Shown here one piece after another: positions 42,341-50,872 of a stretch of DNA of 64,000 nt. Where the stretch lies: NCBI RefSeq assembly GCF_001639725.1, contig NZ_LTAW01000004.1, positions 248,001 through 312,000 of the forward strand, given 5' to 3'. How positions within the stretch are numbered: position 1 is the stretch's first letter; every line of letters starts with the position of its first letter. Below the pieces are notes generated by a model. The model worked only from the letters and a program-made list of their open reading frames with translations, was not told the origin of the DNA and ran no database searches. The DNA is from Marinomonas atlantica. Lineage in GTDB: Bacteria > Pseudomonadota > Gammaproteobacteria > Pseudomonadales > Marinomonadaceae. The translations under genes were made by a program, and so were the position numbers.

Positions 42341-42629
42341 AGAAAGTTATAAAATATAAAGTTTTATTCTCATTAAGGCACCTGTTTGAAGTTAAAGATA
42401 ATTAGACTCAACTTGTCCATGGTTTGCTTAGGGATAATGCGAACAAGTCATTTAAAGAGAAAATTAGCTTCTCTATTCTATTGAAATTAAATTATATTTT
42501 TATATGCTTTAAAGGTGTGACTTATTCGCATATTCCTTAGCTGTTGGTCTTAAAGTAGCCCAGACAGCTTGCAGTTTAAAATGGGCCCTTCATAATACGA
42601 TGCCAATTTAATAGTCACGTTGCTTGCTC

Positions 42630-43319
42630 ATGCGCTTGGATAAATTTGTCTGCAAAAGTACTGAACTCACAAAAACTGAGGCGATTCATTATATTCAGCA
42701 GGGCAGGGTGACGGTTAATGGTGAGCCTGTTGTGCTGGAAGCAACTCAAGTCCATGAAAATAATGATGTACGACTGCTAGGCGAGCGGCTGGTTGCTCGT
42801 TCTTTTCGTTACATCATGATGCATAAACCCGCAGGCACAGTGTGTTCCAATATCGATGAAGCGTATCCCTCGGTGTTCCAACATTTGTCAGTCGACAAAC
42901 CAAATGAGCTGCATATTGCCGGCCGCTTGGATGCGGACACGACAGGGCTTGTGTTGATTACGGATGATGGCCGCTGGTCATTTCATATTACACAGCCGAA
43001 TCGAGGCTGTAGTAAGGTCTATCATGTTTTGTTATCACGCCCCATTGCGGACGATGTAGCGCAGCGTTTTACTGAGGGGATTCGACTGCAAGGTGAATCA
43101 GCTGCGACATTACCAGCGCAGTTAGAGGTAATCACGTCAACTGAAGTACGTTTAACCTTAACTGAAGGCAAGTTCCATCAGGTAAAACGTATGTTTGCTG
43201 CGGTGGGTAATCGAGTAGTTGGTTTGCATCGTGAGCGCATTGGTGATGTCGTACTCGATGTCCCTGAATCTGACTGGCGCTATTTAACCGTTGATGAAGT
43301 GCAATCTTTTGCTCGTTAA
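42630..43319 (+). CDS. rsuA: 16S rRNA pseudouridine synthase RsuA
   Basis: Makes pseudouridine 516 of 16S rRNA. N-terminal S4 domain (MRLDKFVCKSTELTKTEA) and the synthase domain with the catalytic motif AGRLDADTTGLVLITDDG (Asp near residue 103), plus TEGKFHQVKRMFAAVG near 187. The length of 229 aa is right for RsuA. The ATG at 42630 fits the S4 domain; an open TTG two codons upstream is less likely. Confidence 0.93.
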   Translation: MRLDKFVCKSTELTKTEAIHYIQQGRVTVNGEPVVLEATQVHENNDVRLLGERLVARSFRYIMMHKPAGTVCSNIDEAYPSVFQHLSVDKPNELHIAGRLDADTTGLVLITDDGRWSFHITQPNRGCSKVYHVLLSRPIADDVAQRFTEGIRLQGESAATLPAQLEVITSTEVRLTLTEGKFHQVKRMFAAVGNRVVGLHRERIGDVVLDVPESDWRYLTVDEVQSFAR

Positions 43320-43389
43320 GTTATTGATTAATTGACTCTTCCTCACTATCTCGCAAAGATATACTGACAATTCTATATAGAGTCGATAC

Positions 43390-45075
43390 ATGACCATCGG
43401 ACGTCAGCGTTACCGCCTATTCCAAGGGCTACTGCCTTTGTCTAAAACCCGTTTTACGCAAGAAGTCATTGCGGGCCTAACATTGGCCGCACTCGCTATT
43501 CCTGAAGTGATGGGTTATACGCAAATTGCAGGAGTGCCGGTAGTGACTGGGTTGTATACCATGCTGCTGCCTATGTTGTTATTCGCAGTATTTGGGGCAT
43601 CGAGACAACTGGTGGTCGGTGCTGATTCAGCTACCGCAGCGATGTTAGCCACGGCATTAGCAGGTATGGCTTTGGCTGGTTCGGATGATTACATGGCCAT
43701 GGCTGGAACTCTGGCGTTGTTGGTCAGTGCGATGTTGCTTATTGCACGCTTACTCAACTTAGGCGTGTTAGCCAATTTCTTATCGCGCACCGTATTGATC
43801 GGCTTTCTTAGTGGTGTTGGTATACAAGTCTCCTTAAGCCAAGTATCGGGAATGCTGGGTATTGAGTATGAGGGGGTTAGCTCGTTAGCACACCTAGTGT
43901 TGCATTGGCCGGCATTGCAGAGCTTGAATATCTACACGCTGGTTGTGTCTTTATTAACGCTTATTTTGGTGGTTGGGATGCGTTTATGGTCACGACGAAT
44001 ACCTGGTGCGTTACTCGCTGTAATCGGCGCAATGGCCATTAGTTGGTTATTGGATCTACATGTATATGGTTTAGCATTGGTAGGGGCCGTGCCAAGTGGT
44101 TTACCTTCGCTCCAACTCCCTGTGTTTACGTTAACTTGGGAGCAGTTTACACAGCTGATTCCAACCGCGTTTGCCATGTTTATGGTGATTATTGCGCAAA
44201 GCTCTGCTACCTCTCGTGCCTATGCTGCACGCCATCAAGAAACAGTCGATGATAATGCTGATTTGATTGGCCTTGGTATGGCCAACTTAGGCGCGGGTTT
44301 ATCCGGTGCGTTTGTGGTCAATGGCAGTCCAACCAAAACTCAAATGCTGGACAGTGCTGGAGGCCGTAGTCAATGGTCTCATTTAATCACAGTGGCATTG
44401 GTTGTGATGGTGCTGTTGTTTCTAACGGAGCCTTTAGCGTATTTGCCTCATGCTACGCTGGCGACGATTGTGTTTTTGATTGGTATTGAGTTGATCGATA
44501 TTAAAGGACTTCGAGATGTGTGGTATGAGCGCCGTTGGGAATTTTGGGTGGCGTTGACTACGATGATAGCCGTTGTCGTTTTAGGGGTTGAACTGGGTAT
44601 TTTGGCTGCCATTGCCTTGTCTCTTCTGGTACATACTCGCCATGGTTATCGGCCGGTGAACAGTGTCATTGTACCCAATGGTCATGGTCGTTGGCGTGGG
44701 GTTCCGCTTAACAATAATGCTCAACTGATGCCGGGGCTACAGGTGTACCGCTTCACTCATGGGATGTATTACGCCAACGCGGCGTTGATGAGTCGAGAGG
44801 TCTTGTACTTAGTGAACAGTGCTCGACCTGCATTAGATTGGTTTTGCATTGAAGCAAATGCGGTGGATGATGTGGATTATACCTCGGCAAAAACCTTGCT
44901 CACTCTTGCCGACGAATTACAAAAACGTCACGTAAGGCTTGTGTTTGCAGAAGTGTCGGATCGGGTTCGCGAAGAATTGGATCGTTCTGGAATTACCGAA
45001 CAGGTGGGCGAAGACGCTTACTATCAATCCGTTTCCGATGTTGTTGAAGCTTATAAAGTGCGCACTCGTTCATGA
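43390..45075 (+). CDS. SulP family anion transporter with STAS domain
   Basis: A 561-residue inner-membrane transporter. The SulP signature lies near 25-60 (AGLTLAALAIPEVMGYTQIA, GVPVVTGLYTMLLPM). About twelve membrane segments run to ~425, then a cytoplasmic STAS domain (GLQVYRFTHGMYYANAALMS; FCIEANAVDDVDYTSAKTL). Members carry sulfate, bicarbonate or dicarboxylates; no carbonic anhydrase gene sits nearby to favour bicarbonate. The substrate is not assignable. Confidence 0.92.
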   Translation: MTIGRQRYRLFQGLLPLSKTRFTQEVIAGLTLAALAIPEVMGYTQIAGVPVVTGLYTMLLPMLLFAVFGASRQLVVGADSATAAMLATALAGMALAGSDDYMAMAGTLALLVSAMLLIARLLNLGVLANFLSRTVLIGFLSGVGIQVSLSQVSGMLGIEYEGVSSLAHLVLHWPALQSLNIYTLVVSLLTLILVVGMRLWSRRIPGALLAVIGAMAISWLLDLHVYGLALVGAVPSGLPSLQLPVFTLTWEQFTQLIPTAFAMFMVIIAQSSATSRAYAARHQETVDDNADLIGLGMANLGAGLSGAFVVNGSPTKTQMLDSAGGRSQWSHLITVALVVMVLLFLTEPLAYLPHATLATIVFLIGIELIDIKGLRDVWYERRWEFWVALTTMIAVVVLGVELGILAAIALSLLVHTRHGYRPVNSVIVPNGHGRWRGVPLNNNAQLMPGLQVYRFTHGMYYANAALMSREVLYLVNSARPALDWFCIEANAVDDVDYTSAKTLLTLADELQKRHVRLVFAEVSDRVREELDRSGITEQVGEDAYYQSVSDVVEAYKVRTRS

Positions 45076-45214
45076 ATGTGCCGATATGTTGGATTCTATA
45101 AACACTGATCTAGCTCTATGTTCTACGGCTTTGACATAGGACAGGTATCGGAAGACTGCTATCGTATTTTGATCTGTTCTAATGTCTACAGTGAATCCAT
45201 AAAGAGATGATTGA

Positions 45215-46114
45215 ATGAGTGCTAAGCTTCCAACCTTGATGAAATCAGCGCGTATCCCGTTTCTTATCTTGGCACCTGTGAGCGTCTTTTTAGGGGTTAG
45301 CACTGCCTATGTAAGTCACCCAGACATCCAATTATTGCACATAGTATTAACCGTAGTGGCGGCGTTGTTCGCTCATGTGAGTGTGAATGCTTTTAACGAA
45401 TACATGGATTTTCGCTCAGGCTTAGATTTGAAAACTGAGCGTACGCCATTTAGCGGTGGCAGCGGTGGCTTAGTTCAAAACCCGGATGCTCTTAAAAGTG
45501 TACTCATCATGGCATGGGTGACATTATTCCTGACGGTTTTTATCGGTTTGTACTTCGTATGGTTACGAGGAGAGCTGTTAATGTGGATAGGGGGGATCGG
45601 CTTAGTGCTTGTAGTAGGGTATACGCCATGGATAAACCGCTCCCCACTACTGTGTTGGTTAGCACCGGGATTAGGGTTTGGTCCTGTTATGGTAATTGGT
45701 ACGCATGTTTCGCTTACTGGGCAATTGGATACCTTAGCGATCGTCACCTCACTGATACCTTTTATGTTGGCAAATAATCTACTGCTGTTAAATCAGTTTC
45801 CTGATATAGACGCTGATCGTGCTTGCGGCCGACATCATATTCCGATTGCATACGGTAAAACAGCGGGCTTAGCACTCTACAGTTTGGGGGTTTTGGTCGC
45901 CGCGCTGGTCATAGTGATAGGGTGCGTGATGGGGTTATTACCGTGGTTGTCATTATTGGTTTTGATACCGTTATTGGTGGCCGTAACGATAGTGACAGGC
46001 TTAAAGCCCCGCTTACGAAAAAGCGCAGAGACATGGTTACCTTTCTTAGGGCGTAATGTGTTGATTACGTTGGCTACTCCTGTTCTTTTTGGGGCGACTC
46101 TATTGCTGGGATAG
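45215..46114 (+). CDS. UbiA-family prenyltransferase (MenA-like)
   Basis: A 299-residue membrane prenyltransferase with about eight to nine segments. The two Asp-rich motifs bind Mg-diphosphate: NAFNEYMDFRSGLDLKTERT near 61-80 and NQFPDIDADRACGRHHIPI near 195. The SGGSGGLVQNPDAL pattern after the first motif resembles 1,4-dihydroxy-2-naphthoate prenyltransferases, but I see no menaquinone genes here, so the acceptor is uncertain. It has AAAGAG before the ATG. Confidence 0.88.
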   Translation: MSAKLPTLMKSARIPFLILAPVSVFLGVSTAYVSHPDIQLLHIVLTVVAALFAHVSVNAFNEYMDFRSGLDLKTERTPFSGGSGGLVQNPDALKSVLIMAWVTLFLTVFIGLYFVWLRGELLMWIGGIGLVLVVGYTPWINRSPLLCWLAPGLGFGPVMVIGTHVSLTGQLDTLAIVTSLIPFMLANNLLLLNQFPDIDADRACGRHHIPIAYGKTAGLALYSLGVLVAALVIVIGCVMGLLPWLSLLVLIPLLVAVTIVTGLKPRLRKSAETWLPFLGRNVLITLATPVLFGATLLLG

Positions 46115-46215
46115 TCAATTAGCTCTCCTCTATTAAAGTTGTGGTCATGTTTTTGCCCTTGGCTCAGCTTGTTTTCTAGAATGGATCGATTTATTTGATC
46201 AATGATGATGCAGTT

Positions 46216-46582
46216 ATTCGATTTCAATTGCGTAAGTGATGGGTTGTTTTTTATTAAGCATTACGTTTTTAAGAACCTATTGTGCATGAGGTGTTGTCAT
46301 GGTTTTGCATAATGTCAGAGAAAGTTTACTTGCTAAGAACGTTTTCTACTGTACCTGATGAATATTGCTTCCCTGTTTGGGGCAATTAGGCGCAACTGAG
46401 AACGTCGCTCCTTGATTGATGCGTTTAGTGTTGATTAAGACGTTTTTACAGGTTTATAGGAAGCATTTTGGAACGCGCTGCTGAGATCTTTTTTTATTTT
46501 CACAGAAGGCTAGTATTAATCTTATCGAAACGCAGCGGACATCTAATTAAGCCCGCAGCTTAACAACTTAAAGGTGAATATT
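46216..46582 (+). promoter_or_regulatory. conserved upstream element C of the small secreted protein family
   Basis: The 23-bp motif reads ATTCGATTTCAATTGCGTAA... (two changes from A and B). The promoter-like block at 46456-46540 is nearly identical to that of element A (AAGCATTTTGGAACGCGCTG; CTAGTATTAATCTTATCG; ACGCAGCGGAC). Motif start to CGAAACGC is 310 bp. The leader TAACAACTTAAAGGTGAATA is also shared with element A. Confidence 0.65.
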
Positions 46583-46852
46583 ATGAACTTCAAGACTCCA
46601 GCACTTATCGCAGCTCTTACTCTTTCAGCTACTGCTTCTTTCGCAGCAAGCGACAACAACTTACAAGACGACTACCTAGATGCCCAAGCGCATGCTAAAG
46701 CACTGTCTGCTCAATTAGACACAATGGGTGTAGACGCTGATGCAACAATTGATTTCAACTCGCCAGTGACGTTGTCGCAAAAAGTTGAAGCTTACCACGA
46801 CAAAATTTCTGATCTTCAAGGTCAATTTGAGTCAGCTCGCGCCGCTCAATAA
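46583..46852 (+). CDS. small secreted protein, family member 4
   Basis: An 89-residue precursor identical to member 1 (31638) except Pro for Ser at residue 6 and Asp for Asn at residue 53. Signal peptide to Ala-21, then the acidic helical mature part. The promoter block, leader and terminator are also near-identical to those of member 1, 15 kb away, so the pair is a recent duplication or is kept alike by gene conversion. Confidence 0.85.
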   Translation: MNFKTPALIAALTLSATASFAASDNNLQDDYLDAQAHAKALSAQLDTMGVDADATIDFNSPVTLSQKVEAYHDKISDLQGQFESARAAQ

Positions 46853-46902
46853 GTCAAAGTGATGTTTTAAATATCGGGATCCCCCCTTTAACCCCGATCA
46901 AC

Positions 46903-46935
46903 AAAACCCCGATGAGCTCAGCTTATCGGGGTTTT
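46903..46935 (+). terminator. terminator of secreted-protein gene 4
   Basis: AAAACCCCGATGAGC pairs with GCTTATCGGGGTTTT, then TGTTGTATTT. A preceding small hairpin (ATCGGG...CCCGAT) at 46873-46899 mirrors the arrangement after gene 1. Confidence 0.88.
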
Positions 46936-46989
46936 GTTGTATTTAAACGTTAAAAGTAGGTAGGACTTTCTAAAAACTGAGCTATAATG

Positions 46990-47005
46990 CTGTATAAATA
47001 TACAG
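46990..47005. promoter_or_regulatory. LexA (SOS) box before umuDC
   Basis: CTGTATAAATATACAG matches the gammaproteobacterial LexA consensus CTGT-N8-ACAG exactly, 13 bp upstream of the umuD ATG and overlapping a likely -10 region (TATAAT at 46983-46988). Confidence 0.92.
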
Positions 47006-47018
47006 TATTGGAGTCGCT

Positions 47019-47462
47019 ATGCGTGTGACATACCTTGGTTCTGCGGAGTCGGCCGCTTTTCTTGCAACGAAACAGATGTCTATTCCGTTCTATGTAGAAT
47101 CTGTGTCTGCTGGTTTTCCATCCCCTGCTCAAGATTTTGTTGAGCGTTCTCTGGATTTGAACGAATTATGTATTCAGCACCCTAGTTCGACTTTTTTTGT
47201 ACGGGCGCAAGGTGACTCTATGATTGAAGCGGGCATTCATTCGGGAGACGTGTTAATCGTTGACCGATCTTTAAGTGCCAAACACAGCGATATTGTGATT
47301 GCCTCGATTCATGGTGAGTTAACCGTTAAAGAGTTGCAGCTAAAACCGACAACGGTTTTGCGCCCTCATAATAAAGCGTATCCCGTGATCCCGATTTCAG
47401 AGCATTCCGAGTTGGAAATATTTGGCGTTGTGACGGGGGTAGTGCGCAGGTTGCAGCAATGA
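47019..47462 (+). CDS. umuD: DNA polymerase V autoproteolytic subunit UmuD
   Basis: A 147-residue LexA/UmuD-type protein. The S24 peptidase site is visible: Ser in RAQGDSMIEAGIHSGDVLIVD (split RAQGDSMIEAG, near residue 70) and the catalytic Lys in ELTVKELQ near 105. The N-terminal PSPAQDFVERSLDLNELC segment includes the self-cleavage region. RecA-stimulated cleavage activates it to work with UmuC in error-prone repair. It is SOS controlled through the LexA box upstream and overlaps umuC by 4 bp. Confidence 0.95.
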   Translation: MRVTYLGSAESAAFLATKQMSIPFYVESVSAGFPSPAQDFVERSLDLNELCIQHPSSTFFVRAQGDSMIEAGIHSGDVLIVDRSLSAKHSDIVIASIHGELTVKELQLKPTTVLRPHNKAYPVIPISEHSELEIFGVVTGVVRRLQQ

Positions 47463-48730
47463 GCTCCATTTTCGCCCTAGTAGACTGTAATAACTTTTAC
47501 GCCAGTTGTGAAAAACTTTTTCGTCCTGATTTAAAATATCGACCGGTGGTTGTGCTATCAAACAATGATGGCTGTGTTGTTGCACGTTCAAAAGAAGTAA
47601 AGGCGTTGGGCATTAAAATGGGCGTGCCCGTGTTTCAAATACGTGATCAGATTGAGCAGCATAGCATCGTGTGCTTCTCTTCGAACTATGCACTGTATGC
47701 TGACTTGTCTCAGCGTGTAATGTCTTTACTGGAAGAAGAAGTGCCACACGTCGAAATTTATTCAATTGACGAGGCCTTTCTGGACTTAACAGGATTAGAT
47801 GGCTGTGTAGATATTTTAAGTTTTGGGCAACATCTCAAAGCCAAAGTTGATCAATGTTCAGGCATTACCGTAGGGGTGGGCATTGCACCTACTAAAACGT
47901 TGGCTAAACTTGCCAATCACGCAGCAAAAACTTATCCTGCGACAGGTTCGGTGGTTAACTTAATGGAGCGTGATCGTCAGCGACGATTATTGGCGTTGCT
48001 TGATGTATCTGAGGTTTGGGGGGTCGGTCGACGTTTAAGTAAGCGCCTATATGAACGAGGAATTTTCACGGCATTGGATTTAGCCGATGCCAGTTCTAAA
48101 GTCATTCGAAGCGAATTCTCAGTTGTACTTGAGCGAACCGTTCAAGAACTTAATGGCGTGTCATGCTTAGCATTTGAAGATGTGGCGCCGGTTAAGCAAC
48201 AAATTGTCTGCAGTCGTTCATTTGGCACACGGATTACTGAAAAAGAATCCTTAAAAGAAGCAATTGCTAAATATATGGGACGTGCAGCGGAAAAACTGCG
48301 CGTTGAGCAGCGTTTAGCACGTGTGGTGCAAGTGTTTATACGGACTGGAGCGTTTAACCCCAATGATGCTTATTATGCGAACGCATTGACCATTGAGCTG
48401 TCTCATCCAACGAATGATTCTCGTGATTTACTCAAAGCGGCTTATGACGTATTCGAAAAGCTTTATCGTCCAGGTTTCCGGTATGCAAAGGCTGGGGTTA
48501 TGTTGACAGATTTTTATGAGCATCATGCCTACCAGCAAGATATGTTCCAAGAGGATCCTGTGCGTAAAGAGTCGAACACTCTCATGGAGGTGATAGATAA
48601 CATCAACCGCAGTCGCCTTGGTAAGGTTTTTCTAGCAGCGCAAGGCACTGCAACGTCTTGGTCAATGAAGCGTGATTATTTGTCTCCGGCGTACACGACG
48701 CAATGGTCCGATTTGCCGATTGTGCGCTAA
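47459..48730 (+). CDS. umuC: DNA polymerase V catalytic subunit UmuC
   Basis: A 423-residue Y-family polymerase for translesion synthesis. Active-site motifs: FALVDCNNFYASCEKLF (residues 5-21), VVARSKEVKALGIKMG, and EIYSIDEAFLDLTG near 98-111 with the catalytic SIDE. The little-finger domain and C-terminal UmuC extension (TLMEVIDNINRSRLGKVFLA) are present and full length. ATGA overlap with umuD couples translation. Confidence 0.96.
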   Translation: MSSIFALVDCNNFYASCEKLFRPDLKYRPVVVLSNNDGCVVARSKEVKALGIKMGVPVFQIRDQIEQHSIVCFSSNYALYADLSQRVMSLLEEEVPHVEIYSIDEAFLDLTGLDGCVDILSFGQHLKAKVDQCSGITVGVGIAPTKTLAKLANHAAKTYPATGSVVNLMERDRQRRLLALLDVSEVWGVGRRLSKRLYERGIFTALDLADASSKVIRSEFSVVLERTVQELNGVSCLAFEDVAPVKQQIVCSRSFGTRITEKESLKEAIAKYMGRAAEKLRVEQRLARVVQVFIRTGAFNPNDAYYANALTIELSHPTNDSRDLLKAAYDVFEKLYRPGFRYAKAGVMLTDFYEHHAYQQDMFQEDPVRKESNTLMEVIDNINRSRLGKVFLAAQGTATSWSMKRDYLSPAYTTQWSDLPIVR

Positions 48731-48773
48731 GCACGGTTTATATCGAAGAAGTTGATTGAATGTAATCGAAAGA

Positions 48774-49171
48774 ATCGATTTCAAATGAGTAAGCTGCTTA
48801 GTTTTATACTCAATTAATCGTACTCTGTTGAGCTTAATATGTGCATATAAAGGGCTATTGCGCACACTATGTACACCGACCGTTTAAAATTCGGTTATAA
48901 CTAAAATTAAATTGAGCTTTATTTGCTTACTTCTGTTGGTTTGAAGAGAGAATGGTGAGCTACTTTCATTATTTTTGCATTAATAGTAGTAGACAGCATA
49001 TTTACTGAAATTAATGGAGGAAAATTGAAACGGTCTTTTTAACTCTTTTATAATTCATGAAGACCTCTAATATTAATTACATCGAAACGCGAAACGTTGT
49101 TCGCAACGAGAGTTAAAGTACAAACGTTTAATGTTTAATGTTTAATAAAGAGACCTTACAGGAGGCTCATC
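48774..49171 (+). promoter_or_regulatory. conserved upstream element D of the small secreted protein family
   Basis: A more diverged version: ATCGATTTCAAATGAGTAAG at 48774 corresponds to the 23-bp motif, and ACTCTTTTATAATTCATGAA, CTAATATTAAT and ATCGAAACGC at 49033-49090 correspond to the promoter block. Motif to CGAAACGC is again 309 bp. The GGAACGC part of the block is missing. The stretch in between is AT-rich and has no gene. Confidence 0.55.
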
Positions 49172-49432
49172 ATGAAAAAGTTAATCGCAATCACATCAGC
49201 TGTTTTAGCAACCTCTGCCATTACATCGCCAGCGTTTGCCGACAACATAACTGATGATCTCCGTATTGCCGAAGCACGTTATGAATCAATGGCAACCGAA
49301 GTGGAGTCCGAAGGCTATCAAGTTGATCAGCTGTATGCAGAACCGATGACGACTTCACAAAAGCTAGACACTGTAAAAGAAAAGAATATGGAGCTGAAAG
49401 GCGTACTAAATAGCCTTGAAACGTCTCAATAA
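49172..49432 (+). CDS. small secreted protein, divergent family member 6
   Basis: An 86-residue precursor with a signal peptide ending ITSPAFA (about residue 23), then an acidic helical mature part (DDLRIAEARYESMATEVESE). It keeps TTSQKLDTVKEKNMELKG in place of TLSQKVEAYHDKISDLQG, so it is a distant relative of members 1-5. AGGAGG precedes the ATG. It is followed 54 bp later by member 5 and shares the diverged upstream element D. Confidence 0.8.
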   Translation: MKKLIAITSAVLATSAITSPAFADNITDDLRIAEARYESMATEVESEGYQVDQLYAEPMTTSQKLDTVKEKNMELKGVLNSLETSQ

Positions 49433-49486
49433 TGACTCAGCTAAAATTTTCTAAACTATTATTTTTTCAAGCATAAAGGTGACGAC

Positions 49487-49753
49487 ATGAACTTTAAGAC
49501 TCCAGCAATGATTGCAACATTAACATTAGCCGCTTCAGCCACTTTTGCAGCAGGTGATAACAACTTGCAAGATGACTATCTAGATGCTCAGTCTCACGCA
49601 AAAGCTATATCAGCTCAATTAGAAACAATGGGCGTTGATACCAACCCAAATGTTGAATTTAACAGTCCGACAACTTTATCGCAAAAAGTTGACGCTTATG
49701 AAGAAAAGATAGATACATTACAAAGCCAATATAATATGCATAGTGCTCAATAA
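49487..49753 (+). CDS. small secreted protein, family member 5
   Basis: An 88-residue precursor: signal peptide MNFKTPAMIATLTLAASATF with Ala cleavage, then DYLDAQSHAKAISAQLETMG and FNSPTTLSQKVDAYEEKI. It combines features of members 1/4 (GDNNLQDDYLDAQ) and 2/3 (NPNVEFNSP), which suggests it is close to the family ancestor. Cotranscription with member 6 is likely. Confidence 0.85.
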   Translation: MNFKTPAMIATLTLAASATFAAGDNNLQDDYLDAQSHAKAISAQLETMGVDTNPNVEFNSPTTLSQKVDAYEEKIDTLQSQYNMHSAQ

Positions 49754-49805
49754 TTAATATTGTCTAAAGTAACAGAGCTTTATTCCCCTTTAGCTCTTAA
49801 TAAAG

Positions 49806-49840
49806 AAAAGCCCTGATTGTTCATTAATCAGGGCTTTTTT
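49806..49840 (+). terminator. terminator after the member 6-member 5 pair
   Basis: AAAAGCCCTGATT and AATCAGGGCTTTTTT form a strong stem-loop with a T tract. The lysR gene ends nearby on the other strand, so it may act in both directions. Confidence 0.9.
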
Positions 49841-49868
49841 ATGGGTCAAAAAATCTTCTAAAGCTTAA

Positions 49869-50726
49869 CTAATTATTCATTGGATTAAAAACAGGGCTAT
49901 TGATAATAATTTGTTCAAGTCGTCGAGTGGCTTCGTTGATTTTATTAGAGATAAATAGCGTAACGTCCATATCAGGTAGTTTTGGAAACTCTCGGTGAAC
50001 GACTAAATCTTCTTCTAATGTATGATAAGGCACAATAGCAATGCCTATGCCTGCACGAACAGCAGCTAATACGCCGGATCGGCTTTGACTTGTAAACGCA
50101 ATACGATACGAAATTCCTGCTTTTTTTAGCGCTTCACAAGCAAAATGTCGATGCTTGCAGCCTTCGTCAAAAACGACTAATGGCAAAGTTGCCTGCGTAT
50201 GAACAAAGTGGTCTTTTGAGCCAACCCATACTAATTCGTCACGGCGAAGTCGAATACCGCCTTCTGTGTCCGCGGCCATTTCAACCAACGCTATATCAAG
50301 TTTACCTTTATTCACTAAGTCGACTAAATGATCTGGACGGTAGTCACAAAAAGCTTCAAGTTGAGCTTCTGGGTAGCTCAAAATAAAGTCTTGTAAGATC
50401 GGTGCAAGCGTTCGACTTGCGTATTGATCATGTGTACCAAGACGCACCACGCCATTAATGTCCATATTTTGAAAAGAGCCAACGATTTGATCATGCAGAT
50501 TCAATAGCTGCTGCGCATGGGTAGTTAATTGAACGCCCACGGCAGTAAGCCTCACCCCATGCTGACCCCGTTCCATCAATGGATTTTCCACTAAATCCTC
50601 TAGGCGATTCAGCTGCATACTTACCGTGGACGGTGCCTTGTGTAGCAGCTTTGCTGCTTCGGTTAAATTCAGTGTATCCGCTACAACCATAAAGGTTCGC
50701 AGTAAATTAATAGGTAAATCATGCAT
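49869..50726 (-). CDS. LysR family transcriptional regulator
   Basis: A 285-residue regulator: LysR winged HTH (LLRTFMVVADTLNLTEAAKL, residues ~8-27) and a substrate-binding-like C-terminal domain. It is divergent from the MFS transporter at 50873, with about 146 bp between them, the usual arrangement in which the regulator controls the transporter. The inducer is unknown. Confidence 0.92.
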   Translation of the reverse strand: MHDLPINLLRTFMVVADTLNLTEAAKLLHKAPSTVSMQLNRLEDLVENPLMERGQHGVRLTAVGVQLTTHAQQLLNLHDQIVGSFQNMDINGVVRLGTHDQYASRTLAPILQDFILSYPEAQLEAFCDYRPDHLVDLVNKGKLDIALVEMAADTEGGIRLRRDELVWVGSKDHFVHTQATLPLVVFDEGCKHRHFACEALKKAGISYRIAFTSQSRSGVLAAVRAGIGIAIVPYHTLEEDLVVHREFPKLPDMDVTLFISNKINEATRRLEQIIINSPVFNPMNN

Positions 50727-50872
50727 GGTGTTTAGTTTTCAATAAAGTTGAACGTAGAGTTGAATATTTATCGATTTACTGAATAAAAGCAAGCCCCTAA
50801 TATGGCGCTCATAGGTTGTATGGGCAACTTACTGAGCTTCCATTATATCGTTTGAGAGTAGGAGAATGTGCT

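Noticed and set aside
31272-49171. CRISPR array formed by the repeated 23-bp motif
   Set aside because: The motifs are kilobases apart with no spacer-length periodicity and no cas genes.
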